Positions 1 through 12,298 of a stretch of DNA of 64,000 nt are shown here, one piece after another. The stretch covers positions 667,966-731,965 of the forward strand of contig NZ_KQ949025.1 of the NCBI RefSeq assembly GCF_001514285.1, written 5' to 3'. The notes under the pieces were generated by a model that saw only the letters and a list, made by a program, of their open reading frames with translations, was not told where the DNA came from and did not search any database. Position 1 is the first letter of the stretch. Every line of letters starts with the position of its first letter. A program made the translations under genes and the position numbers. The stretch is from Streptomyces sp. DSM 15324. Lineage in GTDB: Bacteria > Actinomycetota > Actinomycetes > Streptomycetales > Streptomycetaceae.

Positions 1-468
1 GAGACGGCCACCGCACTGGATCTTGATGCCCTTGGCGCCGGCCTTCATGGCGGACTGCATGCTCTTGCGCATGGCCCGACGGAAGGAGACGCGGGAGGAG
101 AGCTGCTCGGCGACGGCCTGGGCCACCAGCTGAGCGTCCGTCTCCGGGTTCTTGACCTCGAGGATGTTGAGCTGGACCTGCTTCTTGGTCAGCTTCTCCA
201 GGTCGCCGCGGATACGGTCGGCCTCGGCGCCGCGGCGGCCGATGACGATGCCGGGACGCGCGGTGTGGATGTCCACGCGGACACGGTCACGGGTGCGCTC
301 GATCTCCACCTTCGAGATGCCGGCGCGCTCCATGCCGGACGTCATCATCCGACGGATGGCGACGTCTTCCTTGACGTAGTCCTTGTACGACTTGTCGGCG
401 TACCAACGGGACTTGAAGTCCGTGGTGATGCCGAGCCGGAACCCATGCGGGTTAACCTTCTGGCCCAT
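1..468 (-). CDS. rpsC: 30S ribosomal protein S3 (C-terminal part outside window)
   Basis: This is the N-terminal 156 residues of ribosomal protein S3, which sits at the mRNA entry side of the 30S head. The start [14 protein letters not shown] is diagnostic, and the KH-domain motif [15 protein letters not shown] is visible around residues 80-95. The ATG overlaps the rplV stop by one base (TAATG), which suggests translational coupling. It is the eighth gene of the S10 operon in the order S10-L3-L4-L23-L2-S19-L22-S3. The 3' end runs off the window at base 1. Confidence 0.97.
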   Translation of the reverse strand, partial: MGQKVNPHGFRLGITTDFKSRWYADKSYKDYVKEDVAIRRMMTSGMERAGISKVEIERTRDRVRVDIHTARPGIVIGRRGAEADRIRGDLEKLTKKQVQLNILEVKNPETDAQLVAQAVAEQLSSRVSFRRAMRKSMQSAMKAGAKGIKIQCGGRL

Positions 469-815
469 TACCGGGTCCCTTCCTTGCTGCTGACGACCAC
501 GGTGATGTGGCTGGTCCGCTTGCGGATCCGGTAGGCGCGGCCCTGGGCGCGCGGCCGGAACCGCTTCAGGGTCGGGCCCTCGTCGACGTATGCCTCGCTG
601 ATGACCAGCGAGGAGGCGTCCGTGTGGTCGTAGTTGTGCGCGGCGTTGGCGATGGCGCTGTCGAGCACCTTGCCGACGGGCACGGAGGCTGCCTGCGGAG
701 CGAATCGCAGAACAGCCTGGGCCTCCGTGGCGTCCATGCCACGGATGAGGTCCACCACACGGCGGGCCTTCATGGGCGTGACGCGGATGTACCGCGCCTG
801 GGCCCTGGCTTCCAT
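468..815 (-). CDS. rplV: 50S ribosomal protein L22
   Basis: L22 is a 115-residue protein that lines the peptide exit tunnel of the 50S subunit. It starts [19 protein letters not shown] and carries the C-terminal hairpin signature [20 protein letters not shown]. Length matches actinobacterial L22. It lies 45 bases downstream of rpsS and its stop overlaps the rpsC start, as expected inside the S10 operon. Confidence 0.97.
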   Translation of the reverse strand: MEARAQARYIRVTPMKARRVVDLIRGMDATEAQAVLRFAPQAASVPVGKVLDSAIANAAHNYDHTDASSLVISEAYVDEGPTLKRFRPRAQGRAYRIRKRTSHITVVVSSKEGTR

Positions 816-860
816 GGTTGTCCCTTCAGAGTTACTTACGTGTCTGAATGCGATCCGCTA

Positions 861-1142
861 CTAGCGGCGCTTCGACTTCCGGTCTTCCTTGACGTGACCC
901 CGGAAGGTGCGCGTCGGCGAGAACTCGCCGAGCTTGTGACCGACCATCGACTCGGTGACGAACACCGGGATGTGGGTCTTGCCGTTGTGCACCGCGAGCG
1001 TGTGGCCGAGCATGGCCGGCACGATCATGGAGCGACGGGACCAGGTCTTGATGACGTTCTTGGTGCCTGCTTCGTTCTGGGCGTCCACCTTCTTGATCAG
1101 GTGGTCGTCGACGAAGGGCCCCTTCTTGAGACTGCGCGGCAT
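861..1142 (-). CDS. rpsS: 30S ribosomal protein S19
   Basis: S19 is a 93-residue head protein of the small subunit that pairs with S13 near the A-site t[22 protein letters not shown] and the later stretch [19 protein letters not shown] are family hallmarks. It lies 12 bases after rplB in the S10 operon. A longer reading in another frame across 832-1245 is a shadow with no ribosomal content. Confidence 0.97.
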   Translation of the reverse strand: MPRSLKKGPFVDDHLIKKVDAQNEAGTKNVIKTWSRRSMIVPAMLGHTLAVHNGKTHIPVFVTESMVGHKLGEFSPTRTFRGHVKEDRKSKRR

Positions 1143-1154
1143 CTAAACCCGCTC

Positions 1155-1991
1155 CTAGCGCTTCTTGTTCGTCTTGCGGCGGCGGACGATGTACTTGTTC
1201 GAAGCCTTCTTCGGCGAACGAGTACGACCCTCCTTCTGACCCCACGGGGAGACCGGGTGGCGACCACCGGAGGTCTTGCCCTCACCACCACCGTGCGGGT
1301 GGTCGACCGGGTTCATCGCGACACCACGGACGGTCGGGCGAACGCCCAGCCAGCGCTTGCGGCCGGCCTTGCCCCAGTTGATGTTGCTCTGCTCGGCGTT
1401 GCCGACCTCGCCGACCGTGGCGCGGCAGCGCTGGTCGACCAGGCGGATCTCACCGGAAGGCATGCGGAGGTGGGCCATCGAGCCCTCCTTCGCGAGCAGC
1501 TGCACGGAGGCACCGGCGGAGCGGGCGAACTTGGCGCCGCCACCGGGACGGAGCTCGATCGCGTGGATCGTGGTACCGACCGGGATGTTGCGGAGCGCCA
1601 GGTTGTTGCCCGGCTTGATGTCGGCCCCGGGACCGTTCTCGACGCGGTCACCCTGCTGCAGGTTGCGCGGGGCGAGGATGTAGCGCTTCTCGCCGTCGGC
1701 GTAGTGCAGCAGCGCGATGCGCGCGGTGCGGTTGGGGTCGTACTCGATGTGCGCGACCTTCGCCGGCACGCCGTCCTTGTCGTGACGACGGAAGTCGATC
1801 ACTCGGTAGGCGCGCTTGTGTCCGCCACCCTGGTGGCGAACGGTCACACGACCGGCGTTGTTACGGCCGCCCTTGCTGTGCAGGGGGCGGACCAGCGACT
1901 TCTCCGGCGTGGACCGCGTGACCTCGACGAAGTCGGCGACGCTGGACCCACGACGGCCCGGCGTAGTCGGCTTGTACTTGCGGATTCCCAT
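1155..1991 (-). CDS. rplB: 50S ribosomal protein L2
   Basis: L2 is a 278-residue 23S rRNA-binding protein needed for subunit association and for assembly of the peptidyl-transferase centre. It begins [17 protein letters not shown]. The conserved C-terminal segment [18 protein letters not shown] contains the functionally important histidine of the family. The basic tail [11 protein letters not shown] is typical. It sits 38 bases after rplW in the S10 operon. Confidence 0.98.
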   Translation of the reverse strand: MGIRKYKPTTPGRRGSSVADFVEVTRSTPEKSLVRPLHSKGGRNNAGRVTVRHQGGGHKRAYRVIDFRRHDKDGVPAKVAHIEYDPNRTARIALLHYADGEKRYILAPRNLQQGDRVENGPGADIKPGNNLALRNIPVGTTIHAIELRPGGGAKFARSAGASVQLLAKEGSMAHLRMPSGEIRLVDQRCRATVGEVGNAEQSNINWGKAGRKRWLGVRPTVRGVAMNPVDHPHGGGEGKTSGGRHPVSPWGQKEGRTRSPKKASNKYIVRRRKTNKKR

Positions 1992-2029
1992 TTTTCAGTC
2001 CTCGTCCGATATCGGACGATCCGACCCGC

Positions 2030-2449
2030 TTACGCGGTCGGACCGCCGAAGATGTCGATACGGTCGCCCTCGGCAAGGGTCACGATCGCTCGCTTGGTGG
2101 CGGCGCGCTGACCGAAGCCGGTCTTGGTGCGCTTGCGCTTACCGATGCGGTTGATCGTGTTGACCCCGGTGACCTTGACCGAGAAGACCGCCTGGACGGC
2201 CTGCTTGATCTGGGTCTTGTTGGCGTTCGGGTCGACGATGAACGTGTACTTGTTCTCGTCGAGGAGCGCGTAGCTCTTCTCCGACACGACCGGCTTCAGC
2301 AGCACGTCACGGGGGTCCGTGTACGCCTTGCTGGGCGCGGTGACGACGGTGTTCTTGCCCTCGGTGGCGTGGCGCTTCGCCTTGGCGACGCGCGCGGCCT
2401 TGGCGGCCTTGGCGGCCTTCGAGGCGATGGAGGGGTGACGGACGGCCAT
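2030..2449 (-). CDS. rplW: 50S ribosomal protein L23
   Basis: L23 sits at the tunnel exit and is the docking site for trigger factor and SRP. The protein is 139 residues. A lysine/alanine-rich N-terminal extension (residues 1-45, with repeated AAKAAK) precedes the core, which begins near [16 protein letters not shown]. The same extension is known in Streptomyces L23, so the ATG at 2449 is kept. That ATG overlaps the rplD stop by one base (TGATG). Confidence 0.96.
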   Translation of the reverse strand: MAVRHPSIASKAAKAAKAARVAKAKRHATEGKNTVVTAPSKAYTDPRDVLLKPVVSEKSYALLDENKYTFIVDPNANKTQIKQAVQAVFSVKVTGVNTINRIGKRKRTKTGFGQRAATKRAIVTLAEGDRIDIFGGPTA

Positions 2450-3102
2450 CAGACCTCAGTCCCTTCGGTGTCGTTGGCCTTCGGGCCGGCGACGAAGGAC
2501 TCGAGAGCGGCCTGGGTGAAGACCACGTCGTCCGAGACGATCACGTCGTACGTGTTCAGCTGGCCCGGCTCCAGGATGTGCACCTGGGGCAGGTTGCGGG
2601 CGGACAGCCACGCGGCCTCGTCGCTGCGCTCGGCGACGAGCAGCAGGTTCTTGCGCTCGCTGATCTTGCCGAACAGCGTCTTCGCGGCCTTGGTGGAGAT
2701 GTCGCCGTCGACCACGCCGGTGACGACGTGGATGCGGTTGTGGCGGGCCCGGTCGGTGAGGGCGTGACGCAGGGCGGCAGCCTTCATCTTCTTGGGGGTC
2801 CGCTGCGAGTAGTCGCGCGGCACGGGGCCGTGCACGACGCCACCGCCGGCGAACTGGGGCGCGCGGGTCGAGCCCTGACGGGCGCGGCCGGTGCCCTTCT
2901 GGCGGTAAGGCTTCTTGCCACCACCACGGACTTCGCCACGGGTCTTGGTCTTGTGCGTGCCCTGGCGGGCAGCCGCGTTCTGCGCGACGACGACCTGGTG
3001 GATCAGCGGGATGCTGACCTTCTCCACGCCGAAGATCTCCGCGGGGAGCTCGACGCTACCGGTCTTCTCGCCGGCAGGCGAAAGGATGTCAACAGTGCTC
3101 AT
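2449..3102 (-). CDS. rplD: 50S ribosomal protein L4
   Basis: L4 is 217 residues long and extends a loop into the exit tunnel. The loop region around residues 45-100 contains [20 protein letters not shown], the strongly conserved basic tunnel-loop sequence. The C-terminal globular part ends in an acidic tail. It lies 8 bases after rplC and overlaps rplW by one base. Whether it regulates this operon as in E. coli cannot be read from the sequence; no E. coli-type L4 leader is obvious. Confidence 0.97.
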   Translation of the reverse strand: MSTVDILSPAGEKTGSVELPAEIFGVEKVSIPLIHQVVVAQNAAARQGTHKTKTRGEVRGGGKKPYRQKGTGRARQGSTRAPQFAGGGVVHGPVPRDYSQRTPKKMKAAALRHALTDRARHNRIHVVTGVVDGDISTKAAKTLFGKISERKNLLLVAERSDEAAWLSARNLPQVHILEPGQLNTYDVIVSDDVVFTQAALESFVAGPKANDTEGTEV

Positions 3103-3110
3103 CGGTTACC

Positions 3111-3755
3111 TCAGGCCCCCTTGGCCGCGGTGCGGACCAGGACGAGGCCGCCGTTCGGACCGGGGACAGCGCCCTTGATGAGCAGCAGACCCTTCTCCGC
3201 GTCAACGGCGTGGACGGTCAGGTTCTGGGTGGTGACACGCTCGTTGCCCATGCGACCCGCCATGCGGAGGCCCTTGAACACGCGGCCCGGGGTGGCGCAG
3301 CCACCGATGGAACCGGGCGAGCGGTGCTTGCGCTGGGTGCCGTGACCGGCGCCGAGGCCCTTGAAGTTGTGACGCTTCATGACACCGGCGAAGCCCTTGC
3401 CCTTGCTCTTGCCGGTCACGTCGACCTTGATGCCGGCCTCGAACACCTCAGCGGTGATCTCCTGGCCGAGGGTGTACTCGCTGGCGTCAGCGGTACGGAT
3501 CTCGACGAGGTGGCGGCGGGGAGTGACGTCGGCCTTGGCGAAGTGGCCCTTGAGGGGCTTGTTCACCTTGCGCGGGTCGATCTCGCCGAAGGCGATCTGG
3601 ACGGACTCGTAGCCGTCCGCGTCGTTCGTACGGACCTGGGTCACGACGTTCGGGCCGGCCTTGACGACGGTGACCGGAACAACACGGTTGTTCTCGTCCC
3701 ACACCTGCGTCATGCCGAGCTTCTCGCCCAGGATGCCCTTGATCTGCTTAGCCAT
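3111..3755 (-). CDS. rplC: 50S ribosomal protein L3
   Basis: L3 is a 214-residue protein that binds near the peptidyl-transferase centre and nucleates 50S assembly. It starts [19 protein letters not shown]. The central extension [20 protein letters not shown] is the conserved finger that reaches the catalytic centre. It sits 17 bases after rpsJ in the S10 operon. Confidence 0.97.
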   Translation of the reverse strand: MAKQIKGILGEKLGMTQVWDENNRVVPVTVVKAGPNVVTQVRTNDADGYESVQIAFGEIDPRKVNKPLKGHFAKADVTPRRHLVEIRTADASEYTLGQEITAEVFEAGIKVDVTGKSKGKGFAGVMKRHNFKGLGAGHGTQRKHRSPGSIGGCATPGRVFKGLRMAGRMGNERVTTQNLTVHAVDAEKGLLLIKGAVPGPNGGLVLVRTAAKGA

Positions 3756-3772
3756 TCTCAGATCACCGACCC

Positions 3773-4081
3773 TCAGAGCTTGATCTCGATGTCGACACCG
3801 GCCGGGAGGTCGAGTCGCATCAGAGAGTCAACGGTCTTGGGCGTCGGGTCGAGGATGTCGATCAGGCGCTTGTGCGTGCGCATCTCGAAGTGCTCGCGCG
3901 AGTCCTTGTACTTGTGCGGCGACTTGATGACGCAGTACACGTTCTTCTCAGTGGGCAGCGGCACCGGGCCCGCGACCGACGCACCAGTGCGGGTCACCGT
4001 CTCGACGATCTTCTTCGCCGAGGAGTCGATGACCTCGTGGTCGTAGGCCTTGAGCCGGATGCGGATCTTCTGTCCCGCCAT
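3773..4081 (-). CDS. rpsJ: 30S ribosomal protein S10
   Basis: S10 (102 residues) is a 30S head protein and also the partner of NusG/NusB in antitermination complexes. It begins [19 protein letters not shown] and contains [19 protein letters not shown]. It is the first gene of the S10 operon. A leader of at least 60 bases precedes it, with a hairpin shared with the rpsL leader (4141-4164). Confidence 0.98.
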   Translation of the reverse strand: MAGQKIRIRLKAYDHEVIDSSAKKIVETVTRTGASVAGPVPLPTEKNVYCVIKSPHKYKDSREHFEMRTHKRLIDILDPTPKTVDSLMRLDLPAGVDIEIKL

Positions 4082-4556
4082 GGCTACTCAGTAGTCCTTT
4101 GTCTTCTTACGCTCTGGAGCCCGACGGCTTCCTTTTCCTCCGACCCACGCGGTCGGGCGTGTCGCGCTCCCGCTGACAAAGATGTCCCTTGTTCGAACAT
4201 CCCTACGGGAATGCACACGGCCCTTCCGGTACCGCAGGCCGGGGGCGGAAGGCCCACCGGGCGCCTGGCCGTCGCCGCACCGCGCTTCCCGAAAGATTCC
4301 CGTACGTCCGCCCCAGCGCTGCCGTGAGGCAGTTAGGGCGACGAGTACTGTGGGACTCGCTTCCGGTCCTCCCGGCGGGAGGCGCACAGCATCAACACTC
4401 GACCGAGCAACCCCGCTAGTCTGCCATACGGGGCAGGGCCTCCGCCAATCGAGCCGGAGAGAATACCCCGGACGTGACGCAGGTCAAACCAAGCGGGCCG
4501 CCCGCCCCGGCGATGTCCTTACACTCCCCTTACATTCCGACCAGGGGGGCTGGATC
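4082..4556. promoter_or_regulatory. Divergent intergenic region: S10-operon leader and upstream DNA
   Basis: This 475-base gap separates rpsJ (minus) from a secreted-protein gene (plus). It must hold the S10 promoter. The recognisable element is the leader hairpin at 4141-4164, about 60 bases before the rpsJ start. A palindrome GTTCGAAC lies at about 4191-4198. I could not place a convincing -35/-10 pair for either direction, so no promoter is claimed. No gene-like ORF is convincing in the gap. Confidence 0.5.
4141..4164 (-). promoter_or_regulatory. S10-operon leader hairpin shared with str operon
   Basis: On the minus strand this 24-base stretch ends in a hairpin with stem CCGACC, loop GCGTG and stem GGTCGG, preceded by CGACACGC. 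The element at 12097-12120 in the rpsL leader matches it at 23 of 24 positions. Both lie shortly upstream of the first gene of a ribosomal-protein operon. The shared position suggests a common control element, either an RNA hairpin or a DNA site. That role is inference. Confidence 0.6.
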
Positions 4557-6578
4557 ATGACATCGGCATCGCCACCGCACGGATCACCGCACAGATCACC
4601 GAGCCGGGCCCGCGGACGGGCCGCACGCGCCGCCGTCGTAGCCGGTGCGGCGACCCTGCTGCTCGCCCTCGTGCCCGTGCCGGCCCAGGCGCACCGGGAC
4701 GGCTGCCACCGCTGGCACTCCTGCCCGTCGGACACGGGTTCGTACGTCTGCGGCGATCTCGGCTACGACACCTACTGCGGCGGGACGGGCGACAGCGGTA
4801 CGTCGTCGTCCGCGGCGGCGGACCTCACCGCGCCGCGCCGCCCGAAGGTGGTCCGGCCGCACGCGGGCCGGGGCGGCAGGGTCGGCCTGACGGTCACGGC
4901 GGAGCGGGGGTCCCGCATCGAGGTCGCCGAGACGGACGAGTACGGCGAACCCGGCGACATCGTCGCGAAGGCCACCGCGACCGGCGGCGCCCAGACCATC
5001 GACTTCACCGCCGCGAGCGGCTCGCACACCTACACCGTCACGGCCACCGACGCCGCCGACAACACCAGCGATCCGGTCGAGGCGTTCACGCTCGATGTCG
5101 ACGCGGAGGCCCCGGCCGTCAGCGGCTTCACCGTGGGTGCGGCCGACGCGGCGACCGCGAGCTCCGCGGTGGCCTTCACCTCGGAGGACGGAGCCGCGTA
5201 CAGGCTGACCGTCGTCGGCCGCGAGGAGGCGTTCGCCGGCACTGTCGGGGACGGCACGGACGTCCTGCTCACGCTCCCGGACGGCGACTACACGGTCCGG
5301 CTGGCGGTGACGGACGAGGCGGGCAACGTCGGCCGTGCGGAGCGGAAGCTCCATGTGGAGCTGGCGGAGCTGGTCCCCCGGGTCGGCGCCGAGCACCGGC
5401 GCGGCTCGGGCGACGTCCGGTACACGATCACCGCTCCCCCACACGCCGAGGGCACCCTCACCGCCGACGACGGGGTGGCGCACGCCTTCACCGCGGACGA
5501 CAGGGGTGCGGCCACGGTGGACCTGCGACTGGCGGACGGACACCACGCGGCCCCCGTCGTCACCGTCACCGACGCCTACGGGCGCACCGGCCGCGCCACG
5601 GGCGAGGACCTGACCGTCGACACGGTCGCCCCCGCGCTGAAGGTCGTCTCCGACCGCGAGAGCGCGTCCCACGGGGAGCTGGCCCTGGCGGTCACCACCG
5701 AGGCCGGCGCCGAGGTGCGGGTGGCCTACGGCTCGGCCGCCGCCCGCAGGGCCTTCACCTCCACCGGGAAGCCGGGCTCCGTGACCCGGGCCCTGGAGCC
5801 GGGCAGCTACTCGGTCACGGTCGTCGCCGAGGACGCGTACGGCAACACGACCTCCCGACGGCTCACCGTCGCCGTGGACGACCGCTGGACGGCCGGTGAC
5901 TGGCTCGCGCTGCTGCTGAAGGCCGTCCTCCTGCTCCTGCTCCTCGCGGCCGCCGCCTACGTCCACCGCCGCGGCCGTCCGGCCCGTGCGGCGCGCCGGG
6001 CCGCGCGGGCGGCCGCGGCCTATGAGGGCCTGCTGCGCGACTGGGAGCAGGAGCGGGAGCGGCTCGTCGAACTCGCCGAGTTCGCTGCGGAATTGGGGGA
6101 AGAGGAGGAGTCCTCCGGGCGCTGGCTCGCCGAGTGGGGCAGGCGCCGGCGGGACGAGTCGGTGTGGTGGGTGACCGACGCGGATCTGGTGCAGCCCGAC
6201 GGCACCGGCCAGGCGGGTGCCGCTCGTGACTCCGGAACGCTGGTGATCACCGCGCAGCGCGTGCTGTTCTGCGGCAGGAACCGGCGCGAGTGGCTCTTCT
6301 CGAAGCTGGAGCAGGTCCAACACCTGGGTGAGGACACCACGTTGATGCGGGTGGGCAACCGCTCCAACCTCTCGGGGGTCCGCTACCGCCGCGACCCGGT
6401 GCGCACGCGGCTCGCGATCGAGGCCGCCCTCGCGGACGCCCCCAGCGGGCCGGCTCCCGAGCTGGGGACGGGGCGGGGTGCGCTACTGCGGCGGGTGCGG
6501 GCGGCGGTCGCCGCGCACGACGCCCGCCGGCCGGCTGGCCCGGGGCCTCGCCCGGAACGGACGCCGGCCCCCGTGTGA
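4557..6578 (+). CDS. Exported Ig-like repeat protein with one membrane helix and a cytoplasmic domain
   Basis: I do not recognise a named gene. The protein is 673 residues from ATG 4557, which has a GGGGGG ribosome-binding site; longer in-frame readings have no such site. A signal peptide (residues 1 to about 45, ending PVPAQAH) is followed by a short cysteine module with CHRWHSCPSDTGSYVCG. Then come about four Ig-like/beta-sandwich repeats marked by phrases such as YTVTATDAADNTSDP and YSVTVVAEDAYGNTT. A hydrophobic helix (about 450-470, LLLKAVLLLLLLAAAAYV) leads to an Arg/Ala- and Glu-rich cytoplasmic region with a PH-like strand pattern (TLVITAQRVLFCGRNRREW). It probably links the envelope to the cytoplasm; the function is unknown. 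Confidence 0.8.
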   Translation: MTSASPPHGSPHRSPSRARGRAARAAVVAGAATLLLALVPVPAQAHRDGCHRWHSCPSDTGSYVCGDLGYDTYCGGTGDSGTSSSAAADLTAPRRPKVVRPHAGRGGRVGLTVTAERGSRIEVAETDEYGEPGDIVAKATATGGAQTIDFTAASGSHTYTVTATDAADNTSDPVEAFTLDVDAEAPAVSGFTVGAADAATASSAVAFTSEDGAAYRLTVVGREEAFAGTVGDGTDVLLTLPDGDYTVRLAVTDEAGNVGRAERKLHVELAELVPRVGAEHRRGSGDVRYTITAPPHAEGTLTADDGVAHAFTADDRGAATVDLRLADGHHAAPVVTVTDAYGRTGRATGEDLTVDTVAPALKVVSDRESASHGELALAVTTEAGAEVRVAYGSAAARRAFTSTGKPGSVTRALEPGSYSVTVVAEDAYGNTTSRRLTVAVDDRWTAGDWLALLLKAVLLLLLLAAAAYVHRRGRPARAARRAARAAAAYEGLLRDWEQERERLVELAEFAAELGEEEESSGRWLAEWGRRRRDESVWWVTDADLVQPDGTGQAGAARDSGTLVITAQRVLFCGRNRREWLFSKLEQVQHLGEDTTLMRVGNRSNLSGVRYRRDPVRTRLAIEAALADAPSGPAPELGTGRGALLRRVRAAVAAHDARRPAGPGPRPERTPAPV

Positions 6579-6593
6579 GCGGCGCCGAGCCCG

Positions 6594-7421
6594 TCAGCGC
6601 ACGTCGACGGCGTCGGCCGCGCCGGCCGCGGTGCCGGTCGTGGTGTTGCCGTTGTACACCCAGCGGAAGGAGCCGTCGACGGAGGCGGTGACCGTCGTCC
6701 TGAGGGCTCCGGTGCTGCCGGAGGTGACCTTCTTGACCGTCTTGAAGGTGTCGGTGCCCGCCGCGCGGAACTGGAGACTCACGGTCCGGCCGCCGTAGCC
6801 GTCGTACTTCTTGGTGCTCCAGTTCGCCCGGGTCAGCTTGCCGGCGACGGTGATCGCCCTGCCCTTGGTCACCGGCTCCGGCGCGGCGTCGGCGGCGGTG
6901 AGCTTGGCCGACCTCCTGAGCGCGACGGTCAGGGACCTCGTCTCGCGCTCCGCGGTCTTGAGGCCGCCGCCGGCCTTGAACAGGCGGAGCGAGACCGCGA
7001 CCTTCCATGTGGTGGCGTCGGCGTTGGAGTCGACGTGGTCCTTGGTCGGATCCGGGTCGATGTAGAGGTCGCCCTCGCAGTGGGCCCTCTTCGCGCTCTG
7101 CTCGTAGCAGGTGTAGCCGCCCGGCCCGATGTAGTTGTCCCCGGTGTCGGCCGCCGTCCTCAGGTCGCCCCGGTAGAGGAACGGAAACGCGTCGTAGCGG
7201 AAGGGGTCCGCCGTGCTGTACCCGGACGGCAGGGTGATGTCGAAGCTCAGCGGCGGCTCCACCACCTTCGACGTGCCGACCACGATCGGCTTGCCGTCGT
7301 TGACGACGATGTTCGACACGGTGATGCCCGTGTCCGCCGCGTGAGCCTCCGGCGCGCCCAGCACCGAGAGTCCCAGCACGCCCGCGAGCAGGGTCACCGC
7401 GGCGGTTCTGCCTGTTCTCAT
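6594..7421 (-). CDS. Secreted hypothetical protein
   Basis: This is a 275-residue protein with a clear Sec signal peptide (MRTGRTAAVTLLAGVLGLSV, cleavage near AHA-AD at about residue 28). The mature part looks all-beta, with tandem Ig-like stretches. The last third (KGRAITVAGKLTRANWSTKK onward) resembles the beta-sandwich repeats of Streptomyces exported proteins that have calcium-binding annotation. No catalytic motif is visible. It converges on the preceding plus-strand gene with a 15-base gap. Function unknown. Confidence 0.75.
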   Translation of the reverse strand: MRTGRTAAVTLLAGVLGLSVLGAPEAHAADTGITVSNIVVNDGKPIVVGTSKVVEPPLSFDITLPSGYSTADPFRYDAFPFLYRGDLRTAADTGDNYIGPGGYTCYEQSAKRAHCEGDLYIDPDPTKDHVDSNADATTWKVAVSLRLFKAGGGLKTAERETRSLTVALRRSAKLTAADAAPEPVTKGRAITVAGKLTRANWSTKKYDGYGGRTVSLQFRAAGTDTFKTVKKVTSGSTGALRTTVTASVDGSFRWVYNGNTTTGTAAGAADAVDVR

Positions 7422-7594
7422 TCACACCTTCCGAGGGGGGAGAGACGAAGATCGGCAGACTAGCGCCCGCGTCTCACGCCTGCTCACGCGCCCTCCTGAA
7501 CGCCACGTCCGGGCCCCTCTTCACCGCCCCGCCACCGGCCGCTCCACCCCCGCACACTGCGCACTCGACCGAAAGGCGGCGACCGGGCATGCGA

Positions 7595-7628
7595 AAGGGC
7601 CCGTACGACCGGAGTCGTACGGGCCCCT
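7595..7628 (-). terminator. Terminator downstream of tuf
   Basis: A 13-bp perfect stem (GGGCCCGTACGAC with its complement) closes a 4-base loop, flanked by A-run and T-run bases. It lies 43 bases after the tuf stop and should end the str operon transcript. Confidence 0.85.
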
Positions 7629-7670
7629 TCAGAGGCTCAGCTCAGGCTGTGCCACCGATCAGGCGCAAGA

Positions 7671-8864
<1,194 letters not shown>

Positions 8865-8941
8865 TGGGGTCCTCCTGTGGAGTGTGCTGTACGCCTTGGT
8901 TCATCGGCGCCAGGTGATCTTTGCTGTTAAGTCCCGGGCCC

Positions 8942-8976
8942 CGGGTCATTCCGCCACGAATGCGGAGGAACGACCC
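8942..8976 (-). promoter_or_regulatory. fusA-tuf intercistronic hairpin
   Basis: An imperfect stem pairs GGGTC-TTCCGC with GCGG-GGAA-GACCC around a short loop, in the 169-base gap between fusA and tuf. It could be a processing site, an attenuator or part of a tuf-specific leader. The sequence alone does not decide. Confidence 0.45.
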
Positions 8977-9033
8977 GCGAGGCTCCGGGGTCAAGCCTAA
9001 AGCGTGTGCGCGCGGTGCGTTAAACGCGGTGCG

Positions 9034-11160
<2,127 letters not shown>

Positions 11161-11199
11161 AAGGCTTCAGTCTTCTCTCGGTCTCGATGTGGGTAGCGA

Positions 11200-11670
11200 C
11201 TACCAGCGGTAGTGCGCGAAGGCCTTGTTGGACTCGGCCATCTTGTGGGTGTCCTCGCGCTTCTTCACAGCGGCGCCGAGGCCGTTGGACGCGTCGAGAA
11301 GCTCGTTGAGCAGGCGCTCGGTCATGGTCTTCTCGCGACGGGCGCGGGAGTAGCCGACGAGCCAGCGCAGCGCCAGGGTGCTCGCGCGGCCGGGCTTGAC
11401 CTCGACCGGGACCTGGTAGGTCGCGCCACCGACACGGCGGGACTTGACCTCGATGGTCGGCTTGATGTTCTCGAGAGCGCGCTTCAGCGTGATGACCGGG
11501 TCGTTGCCGGTCTTCTCGCGCAGGCCCTCCATGGCGCCGTAGACGATGCGCTCGGCGGTGGAGCGCTTGCCGTTCAGCAGCACCTTGTTGATGAGCGACG
11601 TGACAAGAGGAGAACCGTAGACCGGGTCGATGATGACCGGGCGCTTCGGGGCGGGGCCCTTACGAGGCAT
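11200..11670 (-). CDS. rpsG: 30S ribosomal protein S7
   Basis: S7 (156 residues) nucleates assembly of the 30S head and contacts E-site tRNA. It begins [20 protein letters not shown] and carries [20 protein letters not shown] and the C-terminal [20 protein letters not shown]. It starts 3 bases after the rpsL stop, so the two are probably translationally coupled. Confidence 0.97.
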   Translation of the reverse strand: MPRKGPAPKRPVIIDPVYGSPLVTSLINKVLLNGKRSTAERIVYGAMEGLREKTGNDPVITLKRALENIKPTIEVKSRRVGGATYQVPVEVKPGRASTLALRWLVGYSRARREKTMTERLLNELLDASNGLGAAVKKREDTHKMAESNKAFAHYRW

Positions 11671-11673
11671 TTC

Positions 11674-12045
11674 TTACTTCTCCTTCTTGGCGCCGTAGCG
11701 GCTGCGGGCCTGCTTGCGGTTCTTGACACCCTGGGTGTCGAGGGAACCGCGGATGATCTTGTAGCGAACACCCGGCAGGTCCTTCACACGGCCACCGCGC
11801 ACGAGCACGATGGAGTGCTCCTGCAGGTTGTGTCCCTCACCCGGAATGTAAGCGGTGACCTCGATCCCGCTGGTCAGACGCACACGCGCGACCTTACGCA
11901 GGGCCGAGTTCGGCTTCTTCGGGGTGGTCGTGAACACACGCGTGCAGACGCCGCGGCGCTGAGGGGAACCCTCGAGTGCGGGCGTCTTGTTCTTCTCGAC
12001 CTTGTCCTGCCGGCCCTTACGGACCAGCTGCTGGATCGTAGGCAC
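11674..12045 (-). CDS. rpsL: 30S ribosomal protein S12
   Basis: S12 (123 residues) sits at the decoding centre. The start is GTG 12045, giving [12 protein letters not shown], with GGAGAAG just upstream; the reading frame continues far upstream but without homology. The decoding loops are wild type. [13 protein letters not shown] and [11 protein letters not shown] keep the two lysines (K43 and K88, E. coli numbering) whose change gives streptomycin resistance. It is the first gene of the str operon. Confidence 0.97.
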   Translation of the reverse strand: MPTIQQLVRKGRQDKVEKNKTPALEGSPQRRGVCTRVFTTTPKKPNSALRKVARVRLTSGIEVTAYIPGEGHNLQEHSIVLVRGGRVKDLPGVRYKIIRGSLDTQGVKNRKQARSRYGAKKEK

Positions 12046-12096
12046 TACTTCTCCGGTTTCTGTGTGCCGATGAGTACAGCTAACCTGGAACTTCTC

Positions 12097-12120
12097 CGAC
12101 CCACGCGGTCGGGTGTGTCG
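12097..12120 (-). promoter_or_regulatory. str-operon leader hairpin shared with S10 operon
   Basis: This is the second copy of the element seen at 4141-4164, identical at 23 of 24 bases, about 50 bases before the rpsL start. On the minus strand it forms CCGACC-GCGTG-GGTCGG. It lies inside the transcript predicted from the promoter at 12240-12268. Confidence 0.6.
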
Positions 12121-12239
12121 AATCCCGCGGACTTCCGCCGCCAGGCAGCGGGAAGCTCGGATTACGGTGGCCGCTCTCGGCCCCGGCGCGGTGTGATGGC
12201 ACGCACGAGGGCCAGGGCACACCCCAGGCACAAGGTCTG

Positions 12240-12268
12240 AGCGTACCCAGCGCAATCACTCCGGTCAA
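12240..12268 (-). promoter_or_regulatory. Candidate str-operon promoter
   Basis: On the minus strand TTGACC and TACGCT are separated by 17 bases, a good fit to a principal sigma factor (HrdB-type) promoter. It lies about 195 bases upstream of rpsL. Transcription from here would include the shared leader hairpin. Confidence 0.6.
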
Positions 12269-12298
12269 AACAGAAGCCGTACGCCCGACACGCGGCGG

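Noticed and set aside
507..2111. 534-codon plus-strand frame opposite the S10 operon
   Set aside because: Antisense shadow of rplV-rpsS-rplB-rplW; composition is a back-translation artefact.
4182..4556. Extended N terminus of the Ig-repeat protein starting at 4182
   Set aside because: It would bury the signal peptide 125 residues inside. ATG 4557 has a good ribosome-binding site directly before the signal sequence.
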